Assembly (NCBI GenBank): GCA_963729935.1
Contig: CAVSPW010000002.1
Span: 806,001 to 870,000, forward strand
Reading direction: 5' to 3'
Length of the DNA: 64,000 nt
Source: CAIKMD01 sp963729935
GTDB taxonomy: Bacteria; Pseudomonadota; Alphaproteobacteria; ATCC43930; CGMCC-115725
Position 1 is the first letter of the stretch; each line of letters begins with the position of its first letter. The notes beneath the pieces were generated by a model, which worked only from the letters and a program-made list of their open reading frames with translations, searched no databases and had not been told where the DNA came from. A program made the translations under genes and the position numbers. Shown in pieces: positions 46,525 through 56,147 of this stretch.

Positions 46525-47610
46525 CTAAAGTTCCGCGACGCGGTGATATTGCGGCGGGAGGACATTCTTGCAGTCGGGAATGCCAAGCGCCTTAGCCGCA
46601 TGGAATGGCCAGTGTGGGTCATTCAGCACCGCACGTCCCAGCAGCACAAGGTCCACGCGTCCGTCGCGTATGATCACGTCAGCCTGTCCAGGTTCGGTGA
46701 TCTGCCAGCTTACGGCGGCCGCAATCTCGGCTTCACGCTTTACACGTTCGGCTATCGGAACCATGAACGCCGGCCCATAGGGCACACCGGAAATCTCCGG
46801 CGAATTTCCGCCCAGACTCGCGTCGATGAGATCCAGCCCGCGTGACTTGAGTTGGCGCACCAGCTCAATCGACTCTTCTATTGATTGGCTCTCGGGGTGG
46901 AAGTCGGTTATCCCAAGACGCACTGTGAGCGGCAAGCGTTCAGGCCAGATGGAGCGGACGGCAGAGAATGTTTCGAGGATGAACCGGGCGCGACCGTCGA
47001 AATTTCCGCCGTACTCGTCGGCTCTCTTGTTGGCGATGGGCGAGAAAAAGCTTTGCGCCAGATAACCATGTGCAAAATGGAGTTCCACCCACTCGAAGCC
47101 TGCTGCGAGGGTCCGCTTGGCGGCCTCAGCAAAATCCCGCTGCACGCGTTGGATGTCGTCCTTGGTCATGGCCTGGGGCGTACGATTGAGATTGCCGCCA
47201 AACGCTAGGTTCGACGGACCGATCGGTTGCCACGCCCGAGGATCGTTTCGAGGCAGATCTCCTCGGCCCTCCCAGGGGGCGTAAGTGCTGGCCTTGCGTC
47301 CCGCGTGGGCGAGTTGAATTCCTGGAACGCAGCCCTGTGCCTTGATAAATCGCGTGATGGGTATGAAGCGTTCGGCGTGAACGTCCGACCAGATTCCTGT
47401 GCAGCCAGGTGTGATCCGGCCTTCAGGCGCCACTGCGGTCGCCTCGGCAATGACCAACGCCGCCCCGCCGATGGCCCGCGCCCCCAGATGCACGAAGTGC
47501 CAGTCGCCGGCGAATCCGTCTCGAGCCGAGTACTGGCACATCGGCGAGACCGCGATGCGGTTTTTGAGCCTTACATCCTTGAGGCGAAATTCCGTAAAAA
47601 GCGAGGGCAT
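46525..47610 (-). CDS. NADH:flavin oxidoreductase, Old Yellow Enzyme family (YqjM-like)
   Basis: 361 residues from MPSLFTEFRLKDVRLKNRIAVSPMCQYSA. OYE barrel signatures: the PMCQYSA Cys loop typical of the thermophilic-like/YqjM group, GIQLAHAGRKAS, VELHFAHGYLAQSFFSP and RLGITDF. FMN enzyme reducing activated C=C bonds. An ATG at 47640 would add ten residues without support. The FNR-type box at 47724 would give a 79-nt leader. Confidence 0.88.
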   Translation of the reverse strand: MPSLFTEFRLKDVRLKNRIAVSPMCQYSARDGFAGDWHFVHLGARAIGGAALVIAEATAVAPEGRITPGCTGIWSDVHAERFIPITRFIKAQGCVPGIQLAHAGRKASTYAPWEGRGDLPRNDPRAWQPIGPSNLAFGGNLNRTPQAMTKDDIQRVQRDFAEAAKRTLAAGFEWVELHFAHGYLAQSFFSPIANKRADEYGGNFDGRARFILETFSAVRSIWPERLPLTVRLGITDFHPESQSIEESIELVRQLKSRGLDLIDASLGGNSPEISGVPYGPAFMVPIAERVKREAEIAAAVSWQITEPGQADVIIRDGRVDLVLLGRAVLNDPHWPFHAAKALGIPDCKNVLPPQYHRVAEL

Positions 47611-47723
47611 TGGATATTTCCAATAAACTTGTTCGCACAAGGTCCTGGCGCAGAACGCTTTTTGAACCGAGAAATACGCGATACGAAACGGTGACCATCA
47701 AGCATTTATGCAGTTCCCCGGCG

Positions 47724-47737
47724 TTGATGCAGGTCAA
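47724..47737. promoter_or_regulatory. FNR/FixK-type box between divergent genes
   Basis: TTGAT-GCAG-GTCAA. At -41.5 it predicts starts near 47689 (minus, OYE gene, 79-nt leader) or 47772 (plus, gene at 47895, 123-nt leader); the minus direction fits better. Confidence 0.65.
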
Positions 47738-47894
47738 AGTCTCTTACATTTGGCCGATGTGCGGTCTGATCTTCCAGCCTGTCCGGCCTCCCCAAACATG
47801 AGGCATCTCCGACGAATGCACACCATGACGGAGAAGCGAGCTCCGTGGGGTGAGCAAGGTTGCGCCGATTACCGTGGTGCGGCACTCTTGTGCC

Positions 47895-48320
47895 ATGGCC
47901 GGACCCGATCGACACAAGCCGGTTTCCTCTCAGGAGCTGGAACCAGGGGCGTCTCGAGGTCCGTCGGTCCCTTTGACGGATGCACGGGCGCCCACGCGGA
48001 TCACGCTCCCGTCCGATCTTTCGGGGTCGCTCAAATACCTGGATGGCGCCCAACTTGAGAGGCTACGCGACGCTGTCATGGTAGAGATAAATCGCCGCGA
48101 TGAGGCTGCGGTGACGAAAACGGTCACCACGTCTGAGGCGCCAAAAACACCAAAGGAACGCAGGGAAAAGGCCGGCGGAATCGACGAAGTGCCGGAAGGA
48201 AAGGCAAATCTGATTCGCGCATCGTTTAAGGCCGGGGTCAAGCCTGCAGCGATCGCCCGGACGTTTCGTCTATCTCAATCACTGGTGAATCACATTCTTG
48301 GCGCCCCCCAGAAACCGTAA
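47895..48320 (+). CDS. hypothetical protein with resolvase-type C-terminal HTH
   Basis: 141 residues. Low-complexity N-terminus (Pro/Ser/Arg), then LPSDLSGSLKYLDGAQLERLRDAVMVEINRRDEAA, a Lys/Glu linker, and a C-terminal HTH: LIRASFKAGVKPAAIARTFRLSQSLVNHILG, similar to the DNA-binding tail of serine recombinases but without a catalytic domain. It might bind DNA; function unknown. Confidence 0.5.
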   Translation: MAGPDRHKPVSSQELEPGASRGPSVPLTDARAPTRITLPSDLSGSLKYLDGAQLERLRDAVMVEINRRDEAAVTKTVTTSEAPKTPKERREKAGGIDEVPEGKANLIRASFKAGVKPAAIARTFRLSQSLVNHILGAPQKP

Positions 48321-48857
48321 CAATGAGCAGGGCTCGCGGGCTGCCATCTTGGTCATGCGGCGAGCCAACAAGCTCATTCGCGCCGCTCGGTTTTTCTCTA
48401 CGATAATTTGACACCCAAGCTCCTTCTCGAGCGCGCCCGTTATCGCGTGGGGTACAGTGTGCTGCCGCCAACGAGGTGCCTCGACAACCTCGGGGGACTG
48501 TCCGGTGTGTCGCACGATTCCCTTGATCGACGCGCCTTGCCCGGTCAGCGTGCGGATCGTCGCGCTTGCAGCCTCGCGCCGGCACCAGGCTTCATACTGG
48601 CGCTGTTCGACACTGGTGAGAGGCGTGGGAACGCTTACGCGAGCGGCATCTATGCGCCACTCGCGGGCGAAGTAACCGCTATCAATGATGGCTTGGCCGC
48701 TGATCCCGCGCAGATCAATAGCGACCCGATGGGGAAAGGATGGTTCTTCAAGCTGCGTCCTTCGAATCTCAAGGCAGAAATAATGTGCCGTGGCCCCGGT
48801 TTGACGGTCAAGCCGGCAACCGTGATAGCGCGCGCCGGACCCTTGAGATTGATCCAA
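48279..48857 (-). pseudogene. mosaic ORF with DUF3489-like remnant
   Basis: An open frame of 192 codons on the minus strand. One part (SVEQRQYEAWCRREAASATIRTLTGQGASIKGIVRHTGQSP) resembles a transposase or HTH segment; the next (RWRQHTVPHAITGALEKELGCQIIVEKN) resembles DUF3489 (W-x-x-HTV-x-x-x-I-x-GAL-x-K-x-LG). The ORF start overlaps an FNR box and the 3' end overlaps the plus-strand gene, so it is probably decayed sequence rather than a single gene. Confidence 0.35.
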
Positions 48858-48862
48858 ATCAA
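48849..48862. promoter_or_regulatory. FNR/FixK-type box upstream of candidate small RNA
   Basis: TTGAT-CCAA-ATCAA, perfect. The centre (48855.5) plus 41.5 gives a predicted start at 48897, exactly at the foot of the first hairpin of the terminator-ended stretch that follows. Confidence 0.7.
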
Positions 48863-48896
48863 GAAGCGACGGGGCAGAAGGTGCGACTAGGGTGCG

Positions 48897-48969
48897 TCAC
48901 GTTCCCCCGAGCGTGACACATTCTCCCTCTTACGGCCCTGCACGCCCCCCGCGCAGGGCCGTTCTTTTT
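48897..48969 (+). ncRNA. candidate FNR/FixK-controlled small RNA, about 73 nt
   Basis: There is no ORF here. The predicted transcript has hairpin 1 (GTCACG 48896-48901 / CGTGAC 48912-48917), a 15-nt single-stranded pyrimidine-rich linker (ACATTCTCCCTCTTA) and terminator hairpin 2 with a T-rich tail. The linker contains TCTCCCTC, complementary to purine-rich ribosome-binding sites, a feature of trans-acting sRNAs. Promoter position, compact fold and intrinsic terminator agree, but expression is unproven. Part of the 3' region is similar to 57396-57424. Confidence 0.5.
48933..48969 (+). terminator. strong Rho-independent terminator
   Basis: 9-bp stem CGGCCCTGC / GCAGGGCCG (48933-48941, 48953-48961), followed immediately by TTCTTTTT. 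No protein gene ends just upstream on the plus strand, which is why a non-coding transcript is suspected. Confidence 0.8.
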
Positions 48970-48974
48970 GTCAG

Positions 48975-49090
48975 ATGAGTTTTCAGCCTGGGATGAAGCG
49001 GTGCCGGTCGCACAGCATGTTGGTCGAGAGCGTTTTGCTATTGCACGAAGCCGAGGGGAGGGCGGCGCGCGCGTGCTGTCCAGAATCAGC
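48975..49090 (-). pseudogene. decayed paralogue of the small gene at 57437-57652
   Basis: The DNA is visibly similar to 57428-57545 (shared GATGAAGCG..GCCGGTC and GGTCGACAGCG-like blocks). Read on the minus strand it gives KTLSTNMLCDRHRFIPG, against KTLSTDVLTDRRRFIRV in the intact gene, but the frame is broken further upstream. The region 49091-49247 has no other gene. Confidence 0.6.
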
Positions 49091-49247
49091 GGGTGTGAGA
49101 CATACGAGCGCGTTAAAGAAAACGTCTTCATCATCTCAAGTGCCCTTTATCCGAGATCGCGCGACATGCCGTTCATGGTGCCGATCAAGTCAAGTCAGTT
49201 GTCGATTCTCGTCGCGCTCTTTGCTTGGGAAATTGCCGCCGGTTCGG

Positions 49248-50357
49248 CTATGTCACCCGCTTCCGAAAGAGCCAACCGGCGGTGGCGAGAGTGACGACTC
49301 CGATCAGCGCCATCGGCCAGAACTGTGAGGCTAACGACGAAAGGTCCGCCCCCTCCAGAAACACGCGGCGCACGATGACCAGAAAATAACGCATTGGGTT
49401 GACCAGGGTGAGAACCTGCACCCAGTTCGGCATATTGGCGATCGGCGTGGCGAAGCCCGATAGGATGATGGACGGCACCATGAAGAGGAACGCGCCGAGC
49501 AGCGCTTGTTGTTGAGTTGCCGCGAGCGCAGAAATCGCGAGCCCGATGCCAGTGACAGCAAGGACGAACAGCAGGAGCCCGAGATAGAGCGGAATGAGCC
49601 CGCCGCGCAGCGGCACATAGAACCAGAGCACTGCGACGGCAATGACTACGGACGCCTCCACTCCGCCGATCAGTAGACCGGGCAATCCCTTGCCGAGCAG
49701 GATATCGATCTGCCTCAGCGGCGTGACCAGGAGCTGATCGAAAGTGCCCATCTCGCGCTCACGCGCGACCGACAGCCCGACGACGAGCAAGGTCTCGACC
49801 TGTGTTAGCAGCGCCACGATGCCGGGAACGATGAACCATCGAGAATCCAATGCCGGATTGTAAAGGGCGCGGATGTCCAGCACCGCGGGCGGTGACGGGT
49901 CACCATGGGTCGTGCCCCAGGCCAAGGAGAAATCATTCAAGATTATGTTGGCATAGCCTTCGATCAGCAGCGCCGTGTTGGAGTTGCGGCCGTCGACGAT
50001 GACCTGTACCGGTGCCGGTCGATCGGTGAGCAAATCGCGGGTGAAGCGACGGTCGATCACCAGAACCATTTGCACTTGGCCGGAGTCGATCAGCGCGTCG
50101 ATGCGCTGTCCGCTATTCAGCACGGCGTCAACGGTGAAGATCGGCGACCCCAAGAACCGAGCCACCAGGTCGCGCGACGCCTGGCTGCGATCCTGGTCAT
50201 AGATCGCGATCGGCACATGGTTGAGATCGAAGGTGGCTGCGTAGCCGAACACCATGAGCTGGATCAGCGGCGGACCGATCAGCGCCATCCGGCTTCTGGT
50301 GTCGCGCAGCAGCCCCAGCAGCTCCTTGACAATGAGTGCGAGAACCTGCCGTCCCAT
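49248..50357 (-). CDS. ABC-2 exporter permease (YbhR-like)
   Basis: 369 residues. One N-terminal transmembrane helix (GPPLIQLMVFGYAATF), a large periplasmic domain (NHVPIAIYDQDRSQASRDLVARF..) and five C-terminal helices with AREREMGTFDQLLVTPLRQIDILLGKGLPG, the ABC-2 coupling motif. Last gene of a four-gene minus-strand operon; it follows the sister permease by 5 bp. With YbhG/YbhF-like partners it should form a tripartite-type drug or solute exporter. Confidence 0.88.
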   Translation of the reverse strand: MGRQVLALIVKELLGLLRDTRSRMALIGPPLIQLMVFGYAATFDLNHVPIAIYDQDRSQASRDLVARFLGSPIFTVDAVLNSGQRIDALIDSGQVQMVLVIDRRFTRDLLTDRPAPVQVIVDGRNSNTALLIEGYANIILNDFSLAWGTTHGDPSPPAVLDIRALYNPALDSRWFIVPGIVALLTQVETLLVVGLSVAREREMGTFDQLLVTPLRQIDILLGKGLPGLLIGGVEASVVIAVAVLWFYVPLRGGLIPLYLGLLLFVLAVTGIGLAISALAATQQQALLGAFLFMVPSIILSGFATPIANMPNWVQVLTLVNPMRYFLVIVRRVFLEGADLSSLASQFWPMALIGVVTLATAGWLFRKRVT

Positions 50358-50362
50358 GATGC

Positions 50363-51484
50363 TCAGTCTAGCCGCTTGCGCGCGCTGGCTCGCGCCAGAC
50401 CAAGGAAAATCGCCGCCATCGCGGCCAACGCCGCGGCATTGGGCAAGATTACCGACCAGACATCGCCTGCCAAAAAGACCGATTGCAAGATGGCGACGAA
50501 ATACCGCGCCGCGACGAGGTGGGTGATGATCTGGACGGCGCGCGGCATGCTGTTGATGTCGAATACGAAGCCCGAAAGTATAAAGGCGGGCAAAAAGGTT
50601 GTGATGATGGCGATTTCTCCGGCGACGAATTGGTTGCGCGCAACGCCGGAAATCAGCAGCCCCATCCCCAACGCGGCAAGCATGAACAGCGCCGAGGTGG
50701 CGGTGAGGACGAGGATCGAGCCTTGCAGCGGCACACCAAACAAGAACACCGCCAGCGCCACCGAAGCGGCCATGCCACCCATTCCCAGTATGAAATAGGG
50801 GATCAGCTTGGCACGCAGGATTTCCCACATTCTCACGCGGGTAACCATCAGCGCCTCCATGGTGCCGCGCTCCCATTCCCGCGCAATCACCAATGCGGTC
50901 AGCAGAGCGCCGGTGAGCGTCATGATCATCGCGATCAGCCCGGGAATCAGGTAGTTTCGGCTGCTCACGGCCGCGTTGAAGCGCACTTGCGGCTGGACAG
51001 CGACGGGTAGCGGCGGCGTGCGGCCAGACGCTTGGGCGCGCGCCGCAAGCCAAGTGGCCCAGACCTCCTGCACATAGCCTTCGACGATCCGCGCATTGTT
51101 CGCGTCGACGCCGTTGACAATGACGCCGATCGGCGCCGCGCCAAGCGAGGCCGCACGGCGCGTAAAATCGCTCCGCAACCAAACGATGCCGTCCACCTCG
51201 TTCGCGGCCATTGCCTGCTCGGCCTCCTGGATGGTGAGGAATTGGCGCGGGCGGAAGAATGGCGATTGGGAAAATTGGCTGGTAAGTGTGGCCGTGAGCG
51301 CGTCGGGCCGCTCCACCACCAGCGCCAATGGGACATTGCGGGCATCCAGCGAGACCCCGTAACCAAAAATAAGCAGCAGCACCGCCGGCAGCAGAAAGGC
51401 TATTGCGAGAGCCGACGGGTCGCGCTCGATCTGCAGGAACTCCTTGCGCATAAGCCCCAGCAGGCGGTGAAGAGCCGGAATCAT
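50363..51484 (-). CDS. ABC-2 exporter permease (YbhS-like)
   Basis: 373 residues, same topology as its neighbour: FLLPAVLLLIFGYGVSLDARNVPLALVVE, a periplasmic domain, then AREWERGTMEALMVTRVRMWEILRAKLIPY and helices to LARASARKRLD. Its ATG overlaps the stop of the ATPase gene by 4 bp (51481-51484), so translation is coupled. Pairs with the 49248 product as the membrane channel. Confidence 0.88.
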   Translation of the reverse strand: MIPALHRLLGLMRKEFLQIERDPSALAIAFLLPAVLLLIFGYGVSLDARNVPLALVVERPDALTATLTSQFSQSPFFRPRQFLTIQEAEQAMAANEVDGIVWLRSDFTRRAASLGAAPIGVIVNGVDANNARIVEGYVQEVWATWLAARAQASGRTPPLPVAVQPQVRFNAAVSSRNYLIPGLIAMIMTLTGALLTALVIAREWERGTMEALMVTRVRMWEILRAKLIPYFILGMGGMAASVALAVFLFGVPLQGSILVLTATSALFMLAALGMGLLISGVARNQFVAGEIAIITTFLPAFILSGFVFDINSMPRAVQIITHLVAARYFVAILQSVFLAGDVWSVILPNAAALAAMAAIFLGLARASARKRLD

Positions 51485-53268
51485 GCTGCCGCCGGCGCGC
51501 TGGCCGCCTCTATGACGGAGATGAACGCATCCTCCATGGTCGGATCGGAGCGGCCAGCGCGCTGCGCGGCCGCCTTGATCGCTTCCGGCGTGCCTTCGGT
51601 CAAAAGTCTGCCTTGAGCCATAATCACCAGATGATCGCAGTACTCTGCCTCCTCCATAAAATGCGTGGTCACCAGCACGGTGATACCCGCTTCCGCGAGC
51701 GCGTTGATGCGCCGCCAGAACTCGCGGCGCGCCAGGGGATCGACCCCGGAAGTCGGCTCGTCGAGGAACAGAATCTCGGGCTCATGCATCAGCGCGCAGG
51801 CAAGTGCGAGCCGTTGCTTGAAGCCGAGCGGGAGATCGCGCGCCGTGGCGTCAAGCATCGGGCCGAGATGGAATTCGGCAATCGCCCAGTCGATGCGCGC
51901 CCTCTGGCGCGCGCCCGCGAGCCGGTAGGCACTGCTAAAAAAGCGCAGGTTCTGCTCCACTGAAAGTTCGCCGTAGAGCGAGAACTTCTGCGCCATATAC
52001 CCGATCCGCCCACGCGCCGGCGCGGCGACGGTGCGCAGATCGAAGCCGGCGACCCGCAAGGTGCCCTCCGATGCGGGCAAAAGGCCGCATAGCATCCGGA
52101 AGGTCGTGGATTTCCCTGCTCCATTGGCACCGAGCAGGCCGAAAATCTCGCCACGCGCGACTCTGAAGCTCACATCATTCACCGCGACGAAGGCGCCAAA
52201 ACGGCGAGTGAGGTGTTGCACTGAGATCACGGCGTCGGCAGAGGGTGCGGGCTCGGCCGGCGGCGGGTCCGGTGCATCGCGCGACGCCATCTTCGCCGCC
52301 TGCATGCCTGGTTGCGGATCTTCCTGCCGCATACGCAGCCGCGCCACGAAACTATCCTCGAAGCGCGGCGGCGTCGGCGTCAGCACGAGGTCCGGCGCCG
52401 CGGCAACGAGCGCCGTCGGGTCGGGCGGTGTCGCGGCTGCAGTCACCACCCGCACCCGGCTGCCCTGGATCACGGCGTCGATCACTCCGGGCGCCACTGC
52501 CAGCTGCGCCTGCAACTGTCGCCGCCCAAGCCCGGCGGTCGCAAGGAAACTGCGTCCCGCCATCTCGGCGGTGAACGAACCGGGCGGGCCGATGCCCAGC
52601 AGCCGGCCTTCATGGATCAGCAGCACCGCATCGCAGCGCTCCGCCTCGTCGAGATAAGCGGTGCTGAAGAGAACCGTCGTATGGGCTTCGCGGGTCAGGT
52701 GGCCGATGATCTGCCACAGCTCTCGCCGCGACACCGGATCGACCCCAACCGTCGGCTCGTCGAGCAGCAGCAGTTCGGGGGGATGCACGAGGGTGCAGGC
52801 GAGGCCGAGCTTCTGCTTCATCCCACCCGACAAGCGCCCTGCCATGCGCGCGGTGAACGGGCCAAGTCCCGTCATGTGCAATAGCTCGGCATATCGCTGC
52901 GCGCGCGCTGCCTTCGGTACGTCCTGCAGATCGGCGTAGAGATCAAGATTCTCCAGGACGCTGAGGTCCTCATAGAGACCGAAGCGCTGCGGCATATAGC
53001 CGAGTCGCGCTTGCACAGCGAGCGGTTCACGCGCGACATCGATGCCCAGCACCTCGATCCGTCCGGCATCGGCGCGCAGCAGGCCCGCGATCAGCCGCAT
53101 CAAGGTCGTCTTGCCGGCACCGTCGGGTCCGATCAGGCCGGTAACCGCGCCGCGTGCCGCAGTCGCGTTAATCCCGGCAAGCGCCGCGATTACGTGCTTC
53201 CCGGAGCGAAAGCTGCGGTGCACATTCGTGAGCCGCAGCGCCGGCCCGGGCTCATTGCTGGAGAGCAT
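51481..53268 (-). CDS. fused double ABC ATPase (YbhF-like)
   Basis: 595 residues from MLSSNEPGPALRL. Two complete nucleotide-binding domains: first with GPDGAGKTT, RLSGGMKQKLGLAC and LLLLDEPTVGVDP; second with GANGAGKST, LPLGFKQRLALAC and ILFLDEPTSGVDP. The second signature (LPLGFKQ) departs from LSGGQ, as in many YbhF-type proteins. A linker around 300-330 is Pro/Ala-rich. The start overlaps the membrane-fusion-protein stop by 17 bp. Powers the two permeases downstream. Confidence 0.9.
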   Translation of the reverse strand: MLSSNEPGPALRLTNVHRSFRSGKHVIAALAGINATAARGAVTGLIGPDGAGKTTLMRLIAGLLRADAGRIEVLGIDVAREPLAVQARLGYMPQRFGLYEDLSVLENLDLYADLQDVPKAARAQRYAELLHMTGLGPFTARMAGRLSGGMKQKLGLACTLVHPPELLLLDEPTVGVDPVSRRELWQIIGHLTREAHTTVLFSTAYLDEAERCDAVLLIHEGRLLGIGPPGSFTAEMAGRSFLATAGLGRRQLQAQLAVAPGVIDAVIQGSRVRVVTAAATPPDPTALVAAAPDLVLTPTPPRFEDSFVARLRMRQEDPQPGMQAAKMASRDAPDPPPAEPAPSADAVISVQHLTRRFGAFVAVNDVSFRVARGEIFGLLGANGAGKSTTFRMLCGLLPASEGTLRVAGFDLRTVAAPARGRIGYMAQKFSLYGELSVEQNLRFFSSAYRLAGARQRARIDWAIAEFHLGPMLDATARDLPLGFKQRLALACALMHEPEILFLDEPTSGVDPLARREFWRRINALAEAGITVLVTTHFMEEAEYCDHLVIMAQGRLLTEGTPEAIKAAAQRAGRSDPTMEDAFISVIEAASAPAAA

Positions 53269-54295
53269 CGGTCGGTCCACATCCAGGCGTGGTCGTGGCA
53301 ACCGCCTGGTTGAAATTGATATCGATGGTCGCCGGCATACCGAGCCGCAGCTCATCCCGCGCGTCGCAGACATAGACCCGGAGCTGGTAAACCAATGCGG
53401 TGCGCAGCTCCGGAGTTTCCACGGTCTTTGGCGTGAATTCCGAGGTCGGTGAGAGATAACCGATCCAGCCGTGATAGACGCGCCCAGGATAGCTATCGGT
53501 GCTGACCGTCGCTTGCATCCCAAGACGGATACGTCCGACTTCGGTCTCGGGCACGTAGGCGCGCACCCAGAGCGGACTCGGCAGCGCAATCGTGAACACC
53601 GGCGTGGCGGGCGAGGCCATGTCCCCGGGCTCGAGAATGCGATCCTCCACTATACCGTCGGCCGCCGCATAGAGCCTGGTATCGTCGAACTCCCGTTGCG
53701 CCAGCGCGACCGCGGCCACCGACGCCTCGTACGCGGCGCGGGCGGCGGCAATGTCCTCCGCCCGTGGCCCCTTCACCGTCAAGGTGTAAGCTTGCTTCGC
53801 CGCCTCGTATTGCTGTCGTGCAGCATCAAACGCCGCCTTGGCGTCGTCGCGCTGCTGGATGGAGGCGTAGTTGGATGTGGCTAGCTTGGCATAGCGCCTG
53901 TAGTTCACTCCGTCGTTCAGGTAGGTCGCCTGCAAGGCGTCCATCGTTGCCTTAGCCTGTGCGATCTCTTCCGGCCGGGAGCCGGCGAGGAGCTTGTCCA
54001 ACAACGGCTTCTGGTTCTGCATCTGCGCCTTGGCCTGCGCCAGCGCTGCGGCATAGCGTGCATCGTCCAGAGTTGCGAGCAATTGGCCGGACTTCACCAC
54101 GGCACCTTCCTGCACCAGGATAGCGGAGACGTGGCCATTGTCGTTGAAGGCCGGCTGCATTTCGCGGATATCGACGTTGCCGTAAAGTGTCAACGTGCTG
54201 TCCACATCCGATGATTGGCGCTGGAGCCAAACGTAACCGCCCGCGGCCAGAGCGAGGATCAGCACAACCAGGAGGGCGAGACGTCGCTTCGACAT
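53252..54295 (-). CDS. HlyD-type membrane fusion protein (YbhG-like)
   Basis: 347 residues. N-terminal membrane anchor (RLALLVVLILALAAGGYVWL), lipoyl half-motif GHVSAILVQEGAVVKSGQLLATLDDARY, a long coiled-coil hairpin (about 85-190), then YAAADGIVEDRILEPGDMASPATPVFTIA and barrel domains. First gene of the exporter operon; it links the inner-membrane ABC complex to an outer-membrane factor, which is not in this window. No FNR-type box was found in the short upstream region. Confidence 0.88.
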   Translation of the reverse strand: MSKRRLALLVVLILALAAGGYVWLQRQSSDVDSTLTLYGNVDIREMQPAFNDNGHVSAILVQEGAVVKSGQLLATLDDARYAAALAQAKAQMQNQKPLLDKLLAGSRPEEIAQAKATMDALQATYLNDGVNYRRYAKLATSNYASIQQRDDAKAAFDAARQQYEAAKQAYTLTVKGPRAEDIAAARAAYEASVAAVALAQREFDDTRLYAAADGIVEDRILEPGDMASPATPVFTIALPSPLWVRAYVPETEVGRIRLGMQATVSTDSYPGRVYHGWIGYLSPTSEFTPKTVETPELRTALVYQLRVYVCDARDELRLGMPATIDINFNQAVATTTPGCGPTDALQQ

Positions 54296-54380
54296 GAATG
54301 GCAGGTGGCAAAAGTCAAGGAGTGATTTAGACTTCTAGCTCTGGAGGAGCAACATGTTGTTCCCGGTCCGACCTTCGAAT

Positions 54381-55951
54381 TCAGACGGCCGGGCCGGCCA
54401 TTACTGGTTCAATCTTGGCAGGCCGCGCATCTTTCGACGGCTCCGCTCGCGTTTGCATCAGATACCGCTGGGCCGACAGGGCTGCTTGTGCTCCTTGGCC
54501 AGCGGCGATCACAATTTGCTTGTCGGGCGTATCTGTGGCATCGCCGACGGCAAAGAGCCCGGAGACCGCCGTTGACTGGGCCCGAGCGACGGGGATCTCG
54601 CCGCCTTCGTTCAGTCTTACGAGGGCCAAAACGGGTTGCGAATTGGGCACCAAGCCGATCTCTAGGAAAACGCCCTCAACCGCCAAATCATAGGCCTCAG
54701 CGCCGTTCGTTGGCTGGACGCGTATCCCGGTAAGACGCACTGTCCCGAGAAGCTCTTTGACTTCACTCGACATGTACAACGTCACCCGTTTGTTGGTCTT
54801 CACAGGAGCGACAAGAACGGGATCCGGCTGGAACGTCTCCAGGAGGTGTACCACGTGGGTGTCGCGTGCGAGCGGCAACAAATCTCGCGCTGCCGTGAAG
54901 GCGGAGTTCCCGCCGCCAATCACTGCGACTCGCTTGTCACGAAACAACGGCGCGTCACAGGTCGCACAGAACGCGATCCCATGACCGAGAAATCGGCTTT
55001 CCCCTGGAACTCCAAGCCTCCGATACTCCTTCCCGGCACAATAGATCACGCTCTTCGCCCTGAGCTTGCCTCGGCCATCCCGGGCCAGTTCTCGATGACC
55101 GCCGTGTCCGTCACTTGCCCACCCGCGCGCTCGCCGATGAGCGCCACGTCGAGGCCCTTACGGACGGCGTAAATTGTGGCGGTCATTGCGGCGGGCCCGG
55201 CGTCGACGATGAGCACGTCATAGACGTGATCGGGCCAGGAATAGGTGATTCGTCGCTCCCCGCGCGCTTCACGGAGCATCTGATCGAGCCGCTCATAATC
55301 GGCGGGTCTGACGACCTTCAAGATCTCCATGGCGGCGGCCACGGGCTGGAGCGCGCCCTCAAAAGCACGCCGCTCATTGACGACGGTCAGCGGGACACCC
55401 GCAACTTGGTAACGCTGGGTCAATTGCGGAAACTCCGCCGCGTCGATCATGTCGGCCCGCAAGTGATCGTTGATGAACGCGAATTGATGCGCCAGCCGAA
55501 CCATGCGCGCACAATACGGGCAGGTCAGCGTTACCATGATCTCGATATGAGTCGGCACGTCGATCCGCCGGATGATTGCCTCGATTTCGGGTGCGAGGCC
55601 GCTCACGCCTGTCGAGACCATGAGGATGGCTTCAAGCAGCGACGCGAACTCATATCCTGTCGTAACGCCGAAGAAGCGAATCCCGTGATCGCGCTCGCCC
55701 CGCACGACGGTTGCCGGCACCTTGTCGACGCCATAACCCTTCGAGGCATCGGCGTCGCGCCTCAGCTCGTGAACCTCGAGACGGATCCTATCGGATAGCG
55801 CCTGAAGCTCGCTGAGAAGCGCGTATTGCTGACGGCATGCGCTGCAGGCGTTCTCCTGCGTGAAATAGACGAGCGTTATCGGTTGATGCATGCCGCCAAG
55901 CAACTGCTTGACCTGCTCCTTTACCTCCGCGTCCAACATATCTGGCATCAC
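54381..55951 (-). pseudogene. thioredoxin-like/thioredoxin-reductase fusion, with internal deletion and frameshift
   Basis: The N-terminal part (from 55951) has two thioredoxin-like modules with CxxC (ACSACRQQY and TCPYCARMV), then a TrxR FAD domain start VYDVLIVDAGPAAMTATIYAVRKGLDVALIGERAGGQVTDTAVIENWPG. There the frame breaks; another frame resumes at AKSVIYCAGKEYRRLGVPGE with CATCDAPLF, VIGGGNSAFTAARDL and GLFAVGDATD. About 50-60 residues normally between ENWPG and the AKxVIYATG-like strand are missing, and GxGPAG is changed to DAGPAA, so it is probably inactive. Confidence 0.78.
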
Positions 55952-56133
55952 TCCACCTCCGGGTAATCAGGAGATCACGAATTGGGCTGCGAGGATTGGC
56001 GATCCGCCGGTCCAGTCTCAGAAAAGCCTGTCCCATTTCGGGGCGTCCGGCGCGTATTCGCGCGTCTGGCCGGAGACCCGGTCCTCCTTGGCAGACGGCG
56101 AGGCAGCATGCCTCCCTCTGCGCGCCGGCGACA

Positions 56134-56147
56134 TTGACCTGAATCAA
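56134..56147. promoter_or_regulatory. FNR/FixK-type box
   Basis: TTGAC-CTGA-ATCAA. Predicted start near 56182, 59-nt leader to the gene at 56241. Confidence 0.65.
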
